A stretch of 64,000 bases of DNA from assembly GCF_021462285.1 (NCBI RefSeq), contig NZ_CP082787.1:3534001-3598000 (forward strand), in the 5' to 3' direction. This DNA comes from Serratia entomophila (GTDB taxonomy: Bacteria > Pseudomonadota > Gammaproteobacteria > Enterobacterales > Enterobacteriaceae). The translations under genes were made by a program, and so were the position numbers. Positions within the stretch are counted from its first letter, which is position 1, and each line of letters begins with the position of its first letter. Shown one piece after another: positions 19,095-27,922 of the stretch. Under the pieces are notes generated by a model, which saw nothing but the letters and a program-made list of their open reading frames with translations, was not told where the DNA came from and ran no database searches.

Positions 19095-19790
19095 GTGAAC
19101 TTACTGTTAATTCCGGGGTTTATGACTGATAAAGCATTATGGCGTGATATGAAACCTGCGTTATCTTCCCTAGGGGTAATTACTTACGGAGACATTTCAC
19201 AGGGGGAGGATCTCAGAGAAATCGCTCTGCATAATATTGCACTGTCACCAAATCGATTTGTTCTGGTGGGATTTTCTTTAGGTGGGTATGTAGCGCGCTG
19301 GATTGCCAGCTTAGCGCCTGAAAGGGTCCAAGCCTTAGTGCTTATTGCCACGTCGAATCAGCCAGATAGCGACAGCCAAAAAGCAGTAAAATCCCGCACA
19401 GCTGAAATGGTGAACAAAGAGTCTTTTGGCGGGCTCAGCCCCGCAACTATTCGCACATCGCTCCATGCATGCAATAGAGAAAATAAACACCTGGTTGAGT
19501 ACATCCGCGCCATGAGCCTGAGATTAGGACCGGAAGTATTTGTCCGTCAGTTAAAGTTGCAACGCGACAACCCGCCCCCTTTGTCGAGCACTCTGCACTG
19601 CCCCATATTAATCATTGCTTCAGCCGGTGATGAACTGAGAACGTTAGCTGATGCGGAGGCGTTGCAACATGAATTTCCCGTTTCCACTTTGCGCATCATA
19701 GAGGGCGCTGGACATATGTTGCCTCTTGAACAACCTGAAATATTGGTAAAAGTTGTCAGTACATGGCTAGAAGAGTCCATCCATACGTAA
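19095..19790 (+). CDS. alpha/beta hydrolase
   Basis: 231 residues from GTG 19095, chosen because AAGGAGG (19084-19090) precedes it; the upstream frame from 18981 lacks support. Alpha/beta-hydrolase fold: oxyanion region LLIPGFMTDKALWRD, nucleophile elbow GFSLGG (Ser near residue 61), acid in IIASAGDELRT and histidine in IEGAGHMLPLEQP. Length and motifs resemble small esterases and BioH-like or menaquinone-pathway hydrolases, but the substrate is not readable. Base composition is clearly lower in GC than its neighbours, which suggests recent acquisition. Confidence 0.8.
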   Translation: MNLLLIPGFMTDKALWRDMKPALSSLGVITYGDISQGEDLREIALHNIALSPNRFVLVGFSLGGYVARWIASLAPERVQALVLIATSNQPDSDSQKAVKSRTAEMVNKESFGGLSPATIRTSLHACNRENKHLVEYIRAMSLRLGPEVFVRQLKLQRDNPPPLSSTLHCPILIIASAGDELRTLADAEALQHEFPVSTLRIIEGAGHMLPLEQPEILVKVVSTWLEESIHT

Positions 19791-19835
19791 CCGAATGATA
19801 GATGGACAATCTTTTCCTTGCTATCGATAAAGCGC

Positions 19836-20798
19836 TTACAGATGCATGCCCAGCGTCTGGCGCAGGTGGGCGCCCGCCCCCAGCAGGCCCGGCTGACCGT
19901 GGGTGATCATGAACACCGGGATGTCGCGCACGTAATCCTTGAAACGCCCCTTGTCTTCAAAGGCGGCGCGGAAACCGGACGCCTTGAAGAATTCCATAAA
20001 GCGCGGCACGATGCCGCCGGCGATGTAGACGCCGCCAAAGGTGCCCAGGTTCAGCGCCAGGTTGCCGCCAAAGCGGCCCATGATCACGCAGAACAGCGAC
20101 AGGGCGCGGCGGCAGTCGATGCAGCTGTCGGCCAGCGCGCGCTCGGTGATATCCTTCGGCTCCAGCTTCTCCGGCAGGCGATGGTCCGCCTTGACGATGG
20201 CGCGATACAGGTTGACCAAGCCCGGCCCGGACAGCACCCGCTCGGCGGAAACGTGCCCCACTTCGGCGCGCAGCACCTCCAGAATGACGTCTTCTTCTTC
20301 GCTGTTCGGCGCAAAGTCGACGTGGCCGCCCTCGCCCGGCAGGCTGACCCAGCGGCGGTCGACATGCACCAGATGAGCGACGCCCAGCCCGGTGCCGGCG
20401 CCGTAGACCGCAATCGGCTTGTCCTTCTGCGCGCTGCCGCCGCCAAACTGCAGCACGTCGTCCGGCGACAGCATCGGGATCGCCATCGACACCGCGGTAA
20501 AGTCATTGATCACTTCCAGATGGCTCAGCCCCAGATTAGCCTTCATCTCCTTGATGGAGAACGCCCAGCTGTGGTTGGTCATCGCCACCCAGTCTTCGGT
20601 CACCGGGCAGGCGATCGCGATACAGGCGTCCTGCACCGCGATATCATGCTCCTGCAGATAACGGCGGATCACCGCCTCCAGGCTGTCGAATTCGAGGCCG
20701 GAATACGTTTTTGCCTGGGTAATCTCACCCGTCGCAACAGTGCACAGCGCCAGGCGAGCATTAGTGCCGCCAACATCACCTACGAGGGCATAGGTCAT
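19836..20798 (-). CDS. glk: glucokinase
   Basis: 320 residues from ATG 20798; the longer frame to 20897 would cross the promoter. The enzyme phosphorylates free intracellular glucose with ATP. ROK-like/bacterial glucokinase motifs: phosphate loop [15 protein letters not shown] at the N-terminus, [23 protein letters not shown], and [10 protein letters not shown] with the catalytic region. E. coli Glk has 321 residues. It faces yfeO across a 323-base gap, as in E. coli, and a Cra-type operator lies upstream. Confidence 0.97.
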   Translation of the reverse strand: MTYALVGDVGGTNARLALCTVATGEITQAKTYSGLEFDSLEAVIRRYLQEHDIAVQDACIAIACPVTEDWVAMTNHSWAFSIKEMKANLGLSHLEVINDFTAVSMAIPMLSPDDVLQFGGGSAQKDKPIAVYGAGTGLGVAHLVHVDRRWVSLPGEGGHVDFAPNSEEEDVILEVLRAEVGHVSAERVLSGPGLVNLYRAIVKADHRLPEKLEPKDITERALADSCIDCRRALSLFCVIMGRFGGNLALNLGTFGGVYIAGGIVPRFMEFFKASGFRAAFEDKGRFKDYVRDIPVFMITHGQPGLLGAGAHLRQTLGMHL

Positions 20799-21121
20799 CG
20801 ATATCTTCTCCGCAACAAAATGAAAAATAGAAAACTGCCCACACTGTAAAATCCCGCCGCAAAAACAACAATCACCATCCTCGGGTCTGCCATCCATTAG
20901 CGATCCAGATCACAAAAAACGTTTCAGCCGACGCCAGCCCACCGCCGGGAGCGCGCGTTGAAACAAATTGCGGCAAAAAACGTGCCGCAACCGCTGTTAA
21001 CCGTCATGCGCGCCGGGCAATATCAGTGCGTGCCTGAGCGCCGTTTGTCTGGCAAGCTGAGGCCCTGCGTCCAATCACCCTTTCTCCCTGCCGTTCAGGG
21101 GGTCATCGACGAGGATCGTTC
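20799..21121. other. glk / yfeO divergent promoter region
   Basis: 323 bases between divergent genes, holding the Cra-like site at 20915-20928. GC rises toward yfeO. No small gene is convincing. Confidence 0.6.
20915..20928 (-). promoter_or_regulatory. Cra (FruR) operator of glk
   Basis: On the minus strand GCTGAAACGTTTTT closely matches the Cra consensus GCTGAAWCGNTTNN. E. coli glk is Cra-repressed (established knowledge). Confidence 0.65.
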
Positions 21122-22369
21122 ATGCTGCACCCGCGCGCCAATGCCATGTTGGCCTTTGCTCTGCCCGCGCTGATTATCGGCTCCGCCTCCAGCCTGGTGC
21201 TTATTCTGGTGATGAAATTCGCCGATGCGCTGCAGCAACTGCTGTGGGTCAATATCCCGGCCGCCCTGAACATCGATACCGCTTCCCCCTGGTGGCTCAT
21301 TGGCATACTGACGCTGACCGGCGTCGCCGTCGGGCTGATCCTGCGCTATATGCCCGGCCACGGCGGGCCGGACCCGGCCACCGAATCGCTGATCGGCATG
21401 CCGCTGCCGCTCTCTTCCCTGCCCGGCCTCGGGCTGGCGCTGATTATCGGCCTGGCCGGCGGCGTCAGCCTGGGGCCGGAAAACCCGATTACCGCCATCA
21501 ATATCGCCCTGGTAGTGGCGGCCGGTTCGCGCCTGCTGCCCAAGGTGCCGCGCATGGACTGGATCATCCTCGCGGCGGCCGGCACCATCGGCGCGCTGTT
21601 CGGCACCCCGGTGGCCGCGGCGCTGATTTTTTCGCAAACCCTGGCGAGCAATAACGAGACGCCGCTGTGGGATCGGCTGTTCGCGCCGCTGATGGCGGCG
21701 GCGGCGGGCGCGGTCACCACCCAGCTGTTCTTCACGCCGAACTTTGCGCTGCAGCTCGATGCCTACGAGGTGACCCGGCTGCCGGATGTTTTCAGCGGCG
21801 CGCTGGTGGCGCTGATCGCCATCGCCCTCGGCATGGTCGCCCTGTGGTGTTTCCCGCACCTCCACCGCCTGTTCCATTCGATGAAAAACCCGGTGCTGAT
21901 GCTCGGGCTGGGCGGTTTTCTGCTGGGGGTGCTGGCGCTGTTCGGCGGCGAGATTACCCTGTTTAAAGGGCTGGACGAGATGAAACGGCTGGCGTCCGAT
22001 CAGAGCTTTTCGGTAACGGCGCTGCTGACCATTACGCTGACCAAGCTGGCGGCGCTGGTGATCGCCGCCGCCTGCGGTTTTCGCGGCGGGCGCATCTTCC
22101 CGGCGGTGTTCGTCGGCGTGGCGCTGGGGCTGATGCTGCATCAGCACGTTCCTGCGGTGCCGGCGGCGATCACCGTGTCGTGCGCCATCATGGGGTTGGT
22201 GCTGGTGGTTACGCGCGACGGCTGGCTCAGCCTGTTTATGGCGGTGGCGGTGGTGCCGGAACTGCACCTGTTGCCGGTGCTGTGCATCGTGATGTTGCCC
22301 GCCTGGCTGGTGCTGGCGGGCAAGCCCCTGATGCTGGTGAACCGGCGCCAACCGCCCTACGACGATTAA
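21122..22369 (+). CDS. yfeO: ClC-type ion channel family protein YfeO
   Basis: 415 residues, ATG 21122 with GAGGA upstream. Inner-membrane member of the chloride channel/transporter (ClC) superfamily, about ten to eleven hydrophobic helices. Conserved glycine-rich pieces include [18 protein letters not shown] (selectivity-filter type GxxxGPExP) and [16 protein letters not shown]. coli YfeO has 418 residues and is likewise beside glk and ypeC-mntH. The ion carried is not established. Its stop overlaps the convergent ygeA stop. Confidence 0.92.
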   Translation: MLHPRANAMLAFALPALIIGSASSLVLILVMKFADALQQLLWVNIPAALNIDTASPWWLIGILTLTGVAVGLILRYMPGHGGPDPATESLIGMPLPLSSLPGLGLALIIGLAGGVSLGPENPITAINIALVVAAGSRLLPKVPRMDWIILAAAGTIGALFGTPVAAALIFSQTLASNNETPLWDRLFAPLMAAAAGAVTTQLFFTPNFALQLDAYEVTRLPDVFSGALVALIAIALGMVALWCFPHLHRLFHSMKNPVLMLGLGGFLLGVLALFGGEITLFKGLDEMKRLASDQSFSVTALLTITLTKLAALVIAAACGFRGGRIFPAVFVGVALGLMLHQHVPAVPAAITVSCAIMGLVLVVTRDGWLSLFMAVAVVPELHLLPVLCIVMLPAWLVLAGKPLMLVNRRQPPYDD

Positions 22370-23058
22370 GCCAGCGCATACTCCGCGGCGGCGCGCGCAT
22401 GGATGGCGGTGGTGTCGAACACCGGCACCGAAGCATCCTGCGCGCCGACCAGCAAGCCAATCTCGGTACAGCCGAAAATAATGCCGCGCGCGCCCTGCTG
22501 TTCAAGAGTGCCGATAATCCGGCGATATTCTTCACGCGACGCGTCGTGAATTTTCCCCAGGCACAGTTCGTCGTAGATAATGCGGTGCACGATGTCGCGA
22601 TCGGCGGCGACCGGCGTGACCACGTCAATGCCGTGCTGTTCCTGCAGCCTGCCGCGGTAAAAATCCTGCTCCATGGTGAAGCGGGTGCCCAGCAGCCCAA
22701 CCCGGCGGATCCCCTGCCGGCACACCTGCAGCGCGGTGGCGTCGGCGATGTGGATCAGCGGCAGCCCGCTGGCCTGTTCGACCGCCTGCGCCACTTTATG
22801 CATGGTATTGGTGCAAATGACGATAGCCTCGGCGCCGGCGGCGCGCAGCGCGGCGGCGGCATTGGCCAACAGCCGCCCGGCCCCCGCCCAGTCGCCCTGG
22901 TGCTGCAGGCGTTCAACCTCGTGGAAGTCGACGCTGTAAAGTACGATTTTGGCCGAGTGCAGGCCGCCGAGGCGTTCCTTCACCTGCTCGTTGATCATGC
23001 GGTAATAAGGGATGGTTGATTCCCAGCTCATGCCGCCCAGCAAGCCCAACACTTTCAT
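22366..23058 (-). CDS. ygeA: broad-specificity amino-acid racemase, YgeA-like
   Basis: 230 residues from ATG 23058. Asp/Glu racemase superfamily, PLP-independent, two-base mechanism. The start [25 protein letters not shown] and the paired catalytic cysteines in [11 protein letters not shown] (about C84) and [11 protein letters not shown] (about C197) match E. coli YgeA, also 230 residues. E. coli YgeA racemises several amino acids, homoserine among the best. In E. coli the gene is elsewhere, so its position here after yfeO is a local difference. Possibly supplies D-amino acids for envelope or biofilm control. Confidence 0.9.
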   Translation of the reverse strand: MKVLGLLGGMSWESTIPYYRMINEQVKERLGGLHSAKIVLYSVDFHEVERLQHQGDWAGAGRLLANAAAALRAAGAEAIVICTNTMHKVAQAVEQASGLPLIHIADATALQVCRQGIRRVGLLGTRFTMEQDFYRGRLQEQHGIDVVTPVAADRDIVHRIIYDELCLGKIHDASREEYRRIIGTLEQQGARGIIFGCTEIGLLVGAQDASVPVFDTTAIHARAAAEYALA

Positions 23059-23125
23059 CGTTTTCTCCTCAGCCTTCTCCGGCAATCCCCAGACATTACC
23101 TGAGAATCGCCGGGCTGACGATGCC

Positions 23126-23578
23126 TTATTTGGCGCCGGAATTGATCGGCTGGCGCGCTTCGAACCAGCGCTGGCGCAGCGTGTCGTACAGCCAGTTATA
23201 GAGCATGGTGTACGGCAGGAAGAACAGGAAGAAGCCCAGTTCCAGCATAAAGGCCTGCCCCCAGGTAATGTTCAGCATCCAGGCGGCGATCGGCACGCCT
23301 ATCAGGATAAAACCGGCTTCGAAGCCGACCGCGTGCAGCACCCGCACTTTCAGATTCCGCGCCACGCGGCTGACCGGCCACAGGCGGTCGAACACCGTGT
23401 TATAGACCATGTTCCACACCATGGCGACTGTGGACAACATCACCGCCAACGCACCGACCTGCACCATCGAACGGTTCAGCAGCCATGCGCCCAGCGGGGC
23501 GCAAATCATCACGGCAATGGCCTCAAAGCCGACGGCGTGGACGATACGTTCAACGAAAGACTTGTTTTGCAGTTGCAT
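23126..23578 (-). CDS. PACE-family multidrug efflux transporter
   Basis: 150 residues, four membrane helices arranged as two tandem BTP (bacterial transmembrane pair) repeats. Each repeat opens with the same motif: ERIVHAVGFEA (1) and VRVLHAVGFEA (2). The acidic residue in the first repeat (GFEAIA, about E18) corresponds to the proton-coupling glutamate of AceI. PACE proteins export biocides such as chlorhexidine or acriflavine, and natural substrates may include short diamines. It is divergent from a LysR gene, the same arrangement as aceI/aceR. Its ribosome site lies inside an inverted repeat. Confidence 0.9.
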   Translation of the reverse strand: MQLQNKSFVERIVHAVGFEAIAVMICAPLGAWLLNRSMVQVGALAVMLSTVAMVWNMVYNTVFDRLWPVSRVARNLKVRVLHAVGFEAGFILIGVPIAAWMLNITWGQAFMLELGFFLFFLPYTMLYNWLYDTLRQRWFEARQPINSGAK

Positions 23579-23580
23579 AC

Positions 23581-23620
23581 ATCACCTGTTTTCTGACTGT
23601 TGTTAATAATGCCAGGTGAT
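23581..23620 (-). promoter_or_regulatory. inverted repeat covering the PACE gene ribosome site
   Basis: ATCACCTG (23581-23588) and CAGGTGAT (23613-23620) are exact inverses with 24 bases between. On the minus strand the CAGGTGAT copy holds the AGGTGA ribosome site just before ATG 23578, and ATCACCTG upstream can pair with it. Confidence 0.55.
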
Positions 23621-23677
23621 TATCATCGTTTTTTTGGGTAGATTAAAAATAGGTTCCATCGATAAAGTAGATAGGTC

Positions 23678-24556
23678 ATGCGCTATTCCCCGGAAGCATT
23701 ACAGGCGTTTGTCGAAGCGGCGGCCCTCGGCTCCTTCTCCGCCGCGGCGCGCAAGCTGCACAAGAGCCAGTCGACCATCAGCACCGCCATCGCCAATCTG
23801 GAGGCCGATCTGGCGCTGACGCTGTTCGACCGCCAGGCGCGCCAGCCGGTGCTGACCGCCGCCGGCCGCAAGGTCCTGGGGCACGTACAGGAGATCCTCG
23901 CCGCCAGCGAGCGGCTCGATGCGCTGAGCATCCGGCTGGCGGGCAATATCGAGCCGCGCCTCAGCATGGTGTTCTCCGACACCTACCAGCCGCAGCACCA
24001 CGACCGGCTCATGCAGCTCTTCGAGCAACGCTATCAGGATATCGAGCTGGAGTGGATGATCGCCGAAGAAGGCGACGTGATCGATCTGTTGCAAAGCGGC
24101 CGCGCGCATTTGGGCATGGTCGAGGTGCAAAAACACTACCCGCCGGATATCGCCTTCGCCCGCCTGCCGGAGCAAACCGAGATGGGGCTGTTCGTCGCCC
24201 ACCGCCATCCGCTGGCGCAGGTTGCCGCCCCCACCCCGGAGCAGTTATCCAGCAACCGCCAGCTGATCCTGAACACCTATACCGGCGCTGAAACCACCCG
24301 CTCGGGCGGCCTGGTATGGTCAGCCCCAAGCTATCTGTTATTGCTGGAAATGGCGGAGCAGGGGTTCGGCTGGGCGATGCTGCCGCACTGGCTGGTACAA
24401 CAATACGGCCACGGCAAGTTGACCGAGCTGCGCCCGCGCGGCTGGCCCAGACTGATATCGGTGGATGCGGTATGGTCCAAGCTCACCCCGCCGGGGCCGG
24501 CGGGGTACTGGATGCTGGAACGGTTGCTGGAAAGCGGCGAAGTTCAAAAGGCGTGA
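23678..24556 (+). CDS. LysR-family regulator, probable regulator of the PACE gene
   Basis: 292 residues. N-terminal winged helix (about 1-60: YSPEALQAFVEAAALGSFSAAARKLHKSQSTISTAIANLE) and a LysR substrate-binding domain (about 88-285). It is divergent from the PACE transporter with 99 bases between starts. LysR genes next to PACE genes, such as aceR, usually activate them when the substrate is present; that role is inferred here. Start ATG 23678 has only a weak AGGT upstream. Confidence 0.88.
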   Translation: MRYSPEALQAFVEAAALGSFSAAARKLHKSQSTISTAIANLEADLALTLFDRQARQPVLTAAGRKVLGHVQEILAASERLDALSIRLAGNIEPRLSMVFSDTYQPQHHDRLMQLFEQRYQDIELEWMIAEEGDVIDLLQSGRAHLGMVEVQKHYPPDIAFARLPEQTEMGLFVAHRHPLAQVAAPTPEQLSSNRQLILNTYTGAETTRSGGLVWSAPSYLLLLEMAEQGFGWAMLPHWLVQQYGHGKLTELRPRGWPRLISVDAVWSKLTPPGPAGYWMLERLLESGEVQKA

Positions 24557-24586
24557 AGAGCGTGATCGCCGGCGCTGTGCGCAGCA

Positions 24587-24618
24587 GTGAAAACGCATAC
24601 ACTAAAATACGTTTTCAC
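24587..24618. repeat. inverted repeat between LysR gene and aldo/keto reductase
   Basis: GTGAAAACG and CGTTTTCAC, exact nine-base arms separated by 14 bases, ending 20 bases before the next ATG. Could be an operator or a leader hairpin; no T run follows. Confidence 0.6.
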
Positions 24619-24638
24619 CTCCGCCAATAAGGATCCGT

Positions 24639-25628
24639 ATGCTTTATCAAGCTGACCCTGCGCGTTATCAGAATATGGAGTACCGGCGCTGCGGCCGCAG
24701 CGGCTTGAAGCTGCCCGCCATCTCGCTCGGCCTGTGGCACAACTTTGGCGACACCACGTTGTATGACAACGCGCGCCAGCTGATTCACTGTGCCTTCGAC
24801 CACGGCATCACCCATTTCGATCTGGCCAACAACTATGGCCCACCGCCCGGCGCCGCCGAAGAAACCTTTGGCCGCATCCTCAATCGCGACCTGAAAAGCT
24901 GGCGCGACGAACTGATTATTGCCTCCAAGGCCGGCTACACCATGTGGCCTGGCCCCTACGGCGACTGGGGCTCGAAAAAATACCTGGTCGCCAGCCTCGA
25001 TCAGAGCCTGAAACGCATGGGGCTGGAGTACGTCGACATCTTTTATCATCACCGCCCGGACCCGGACACGCCGCTGGAAGAAACCATGGCGGCGCTGGAT
25101 CTGCTGGTGCGTCAGGGCAAGGCGCTGTATGTCGGGCTGTCCAACTACCCTGCCGATCGCGCCCGCCAGGCCTTCGCCATTCTGCAACGGCTCGGCACCC
25201 CTTGCCTGATCCACCAGCCGAAGTATTCGATGTTCGAACGTTGGGTAGAACCGGAGCTGCTGGATACGCTGGCAGAGCACGGCGTCGGCGCGGTCGCCTT
25301 CTCGCCGCTGGCCGGCGGCCTGCTGACCGACCGCTATCTGCACGGCATTCCGCAGGATTCCCGCGCCGCCAGCGGCAGCCAGTTTTTACAGCCGCAGCAG
25401 TTGACCGACGAGCGGCTGAACAAAGCGCGCAGCCTCAATGCGCTGGCGCAGCAGCGCGGGCAGAAGCTGTCGCAGATGGCGCTGGCCTGGGTGCTGCGCG
25501 GCGATCGCGTGACCTCGGCGCTGATCGGCGCCAGCAAAACCAGCCAGATCGACGACGCCGTCGGCATGCTGGCCAACCGTCATTTCAATGAGGACGAAAT
25601 AGCGCTGATTGAGAAAATATTAATGTAA
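24639..25628 (+). CDS. aldo/keto reductase, YghZ (Gpr)-like
   Basis: 329 residues, ATG 24639 with AAGGA upstream. NADPH-dependent (alpha/beta)8 oxidoreductase. The tetrad is visible as Asp and Tyr in FDLANNYGPPPG, Lys in IIASKAGYTM and His in IFYHHRPD. The NADPH pocket shows as SALIGASKTSQIDD near the C-terminus. Sequence and length resemble E. coli YghZ, the L-glyceraldehyde 3-phosphate reductase, and the related MgrA group. The exact substrate is inferred only. Confidence 0.88.
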   Translation: MLYQADPARYQNMEYRRCGRSGLKLPAISLGLWHNFGDTTLYDNARQLIHCAFDHGITHFDLANNYGPPPGAAEETFGRILNRDLKSWRDELIIASKAGYTMWPGPYGDWGSKKYLVASLDQSLKRMGLEYVDIFYHHRPDPDTPLEETMAALDLLVRQGKALYVGLSNYPADRARQAFAILQRLGTPCLIHQPKYSMFERWVEPELLDTLAEHGVGAVAFSPLAGGLLTDRYLHGIPQDSRAASGSQFLQPQQLTDERLNKARSLNALAQQRGQKLSQMALAWVLRGDRVTSALIGASKTSQIDDAVGMLANRHFNEDEIALIEKILM

Positions 25629-25849
25629 TCGCTTACAAAAACCGCCGGCCTTGTTGCCGGCGAAGGCGCTCGCCTTGCTCCAGACAAATCTTAAATCCTG
25701 ACGCCCATCGATTTTTCAGAGTTCATCTCAGATTCAACCCTATCCGCCAGCGCTAATATGCCGATGTTGCAGAAAAAAATGATTATAAGGTCGCTTTATA
25801 AACTGATGAACGCGCTTCATTACCGATAAAGCCGACCAAAGGAGAAGCC

Positions 25850-26266
25850 ATGTTTAAACCTCTGCTATTGGCCGCCGTGCTGGCGGCGGCAACGTTGCCC
25901 GCCCTACAGCAAGCGCACGCCGAAGGCGTCAGCATCGATTTGATGCCGGGCGTTTCATTGCGCATAGGCGATCAGGATAACCGCGGCCGCTACTGGGACG
26001 GTTACGACTGGCGTGATCGCGACTGGTGGCGTGGCCACCAGGGCCGCTATCTGGGCGATCGCAGCCCGCGCGGTTATTTCTGGGATGGCTACCGCTGGCG
26101 TGACAACGATTACTGGCGCAAGAATTACTACTATCACGATGGCCGCTATCGCAAGTTCGACAAGCATTACGACAAACATCACGATAAACACCACTGGAAG
26201 AAGAAAAAACACCACGACGATCGCGACCACTGGCGCCGCGGCCATGATGATGATGATGATGACTGA
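25850..26266 (+). CDS. ypeC: DUF2502 exported protein, YpeC homologue
   Basis: 138 residues, ATG 25850 with AAGGAG. Signal peptide ends near QQAHA. The mature start GVSIDLMPGVSLRIGDQDNRGRYWDGYDWRDRDWW is the DUF2502 core; a second GYFWDGYRWRDNDYW repeats part of it. The tail is His/Lys/Asp rich (KHYDKHHDKHHWKKKKHHDD) and ends in six aspartates encoded by a GAT/GAC run. E. coli ypeC occupies the same place beside mntH. Function is unknown; the His-rich tail could bind metal ions, an inference suggested also by the manganese transporter next door. Confidence 0.85.
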   Translation: MFKPLLLAAVLAAATLPALQQAHAEGVSIDLMPGVSLRIGDQDNRGRYWDGYDWRDRDWWRGHQGRYLGDRSPRGYFWDGYRWRDNDYWRKNYYYHDGRYRKFDKHYDKHHDKHHWKKKKHHDDRDHWRRGHDDDDDD

Positions 26267-26274
26267 CAGCAGCA

Positions 26275-26297
26275 GGCCGGCATCAGGCCGGCCTTTT
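26275..26297 (+). terminator. ypeC terminator
   Basis: GGCCGG-CATCAGG-CCGGCC followed by TTTTC, just past the ypeC stop and between it and the convergent mntH end. Confidence 0.85.
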
Positions 26298-26308
26298 CAT
26301 TGCCTCGC

Positions 26309-27544
26309 CTACAGCAAGCCGCCGACCAGCAGATAGCCGTTCAGCCCAACCACCACCAGCACGATCAGTTTGCCCAGATTCTGCACCGAACGGCCGTTCA
26401 CCATTTCCCCCATCAACTGCCTATTGCCGGTGAAAGACAGTAGCGGCACCAGCGCCAGCGCAATGCCGAAGCTCAGCAACACCTGGCTCAGAACCAGAAT
26501 ACGCGTGGCGTCCATGCCCATCATGATAACGATAAACGACGGCAGCATGGTCACCAGACGGCGCAACCACAGGGGAATATGGAAGTGCACAAAGCCCTGC
26601 ATCACCACCTGCCCCGCCAGCGTGCCCACCACGGTGGAAGACAATCCGGCGGCCACCAGGCTCAGGCCGAATACGGTGGCAGCGGCCTGGCCCAGCAGCG
26701 GTTGCAGCGTCAGATAGGCGCGATCGAGATCGGCGATACCGCTGTGGCCGCTAAAGTGGAACGCGGCGGCGGCGGTGGCCATCATCGCCAGATTGACGAA
26801 GCCGGCGATGGTCATGGCGATGGCGACATCAACCTTGGTGGCGGCATAGCGATCGGCCCGGCTCTCGGCGTCGCCGTGTTGGGTTAACGAAGAGTGCAGA
26901 TAGATAACGTGCGGCATGATGGTGGCACCCAACACGCCGGCGGCCAGGAACACCGCATCGCCGTTGGGCAGATCCGGCACCGCCATGCCTTGCAACAACG
27001 GCCCCAGCTGCGGCTGAGAAAACGCCAATTCGACGATATAAGCGGCGGCGACAAACAGCAGCAGCCCGCCAATCACCCGCTCGAGCGGCTTCTGCCCGCG
27101 TTTTTGCAAGCCGAGGATCAGGAAGGTGGCGATGCCGGTGAGGATCGCGCCTTCCAGCAGCGAAACGCCCAACAACAGCTTGAAACCGATCGCCGCGCCG
27201 ATAAACTCGGCCAGATCGGTGGCCATGGCGATAATCTCCGCTTGCACCCAATAGGCCCATACCGCCGGGCGCGGGAAACGATCGCGAATATGCTCCGCCA
27301 GATTTTTACCGGTGGCGATCCCCAGCTTGGCCGACAGCAGTTGGATCAGCATCGCCATCAGGTTGGCCCAGACCACCACCCACAGCAGGCTGTAACCGAA
27401 AGAGGCGCCGGCCTGAATGTTGGTGGCGAAATTGCCGGGATCGATGTAGCCGATGGCGGCGATAAATGCGGGGCCCATCAGCGAGAATTTGACCTTTCTT
27501 GACGGGTAACTGCGGGTGGTTTCAACCACGCGGCTGTTCAGCAT
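26309..27544 (-). CDS. mntH: Nramp-family Mn(II)/Fe(II) transporter
   Basis: 411 residues from ATG 27544. Proton-coupled divalent metal importer of the inner membrane, eleven helices. The metal-binding helix 1 motif is present as [15 protein letters not shown] (DPGN) and helix 6 as [11 protein letters not shown] (the MPH motif). E. coli MntH has 412 residues. A longer frame to 27712 would run through the Fur-like box and is rejected. Divergent from nupC, convergent with ypeC, the same order as in E. coli. Confidence 0.96.
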   Translation of the reverse strand: MLNSRVVETTRSYPSRKVKFSLMGPAFIAAIGYIDPGNFATNIQAGASFGYSLLWVVVWANLMAMLIQLLSAKLGIATGKNLAEHIRDRFPRPAVWAYWVQAEIIAMATDLAEFIGAAIGFKLLLGVSLLEGAILTGIATFLILGLQKRGQKPLERVIGGLLLFVAAAYIVELAFSQPQLGPLLQGMAVPDLPNGDAVFLAAGVLGATIMPHVIYLHSSLTQHGDAESRADRYAATKVDVAIAMTIAGFVNLAMMATAAAAFHFSGHSGIADLDRAYLTLQPLLGQAAATVFGLSLVAAGLSSTVVGTLAGQVVMQGFVHFHIPLWLRRLVTMLPSFIVIMMGMDATRILVLSQVLLSFGIALALVPLLSFTGNRQLMGEMVNGRSVQNLGKLIVLVVVGLNGYLLVGGLL

Positions 27545-27585
27545 ATGTTGAACCCTTACTGATAATACGTTTACCACCACTCTAT

Positions 27586-27604
27586 CTAAATGATAATAAT
27601 TATC
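27586..27604. promoter_or_regulatory. Fur-like box upstream of mntH
   Basis: The 19-base stretch with core AATGATAATAATTATC matches the GATAATGATAATCATTATC consensus at 15 of 19 positions, 41 bases before the mntH ATG. Fur control of mntH is known in E. coli. I could not identify a matching MntR site. Confidence 0.65.
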
Positions 27605-27922
27605 AAGCGCATTTGTCGTGGTAAAACTTATCTCTGCAATAGGCGGGAATTTAGGTTTTATCGAAAGGTTGGAGGGCAAACCTGCCCATTTCCGTGCTTT
27701 GTTGGCTGACATTCAGGGCGCAATACCCCTGAAACACAGGTTAGCACAAGAATACGAATTTCATATGGATATACTAACATCTTGATTTTTTATGCTTTTA
27801 CGCAATAGTTTAAGAACATTCCCGCTATCATTTTCCATATTTGCTATAGAAGTCTCGTTTTTAAACGTGGCGTTACATAAAATGACATCCGAAATTCAGC
27901 CTGCCTCAAGTTTGGAGCAAAC

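Noticed and set aside
21095..22351. Minus-strand open frame opposite yfeO
   Set aside because: Low-complexity His/Gln/Arg composition, no ribosome site, and mirrors the yfeO reading frame.
27545..27712. N-terminal extension of MntH
   Set aside because: It would place the Fur-like box inside coding sequence and adds residues absent from the family; ATG 27544 gives the normal length.
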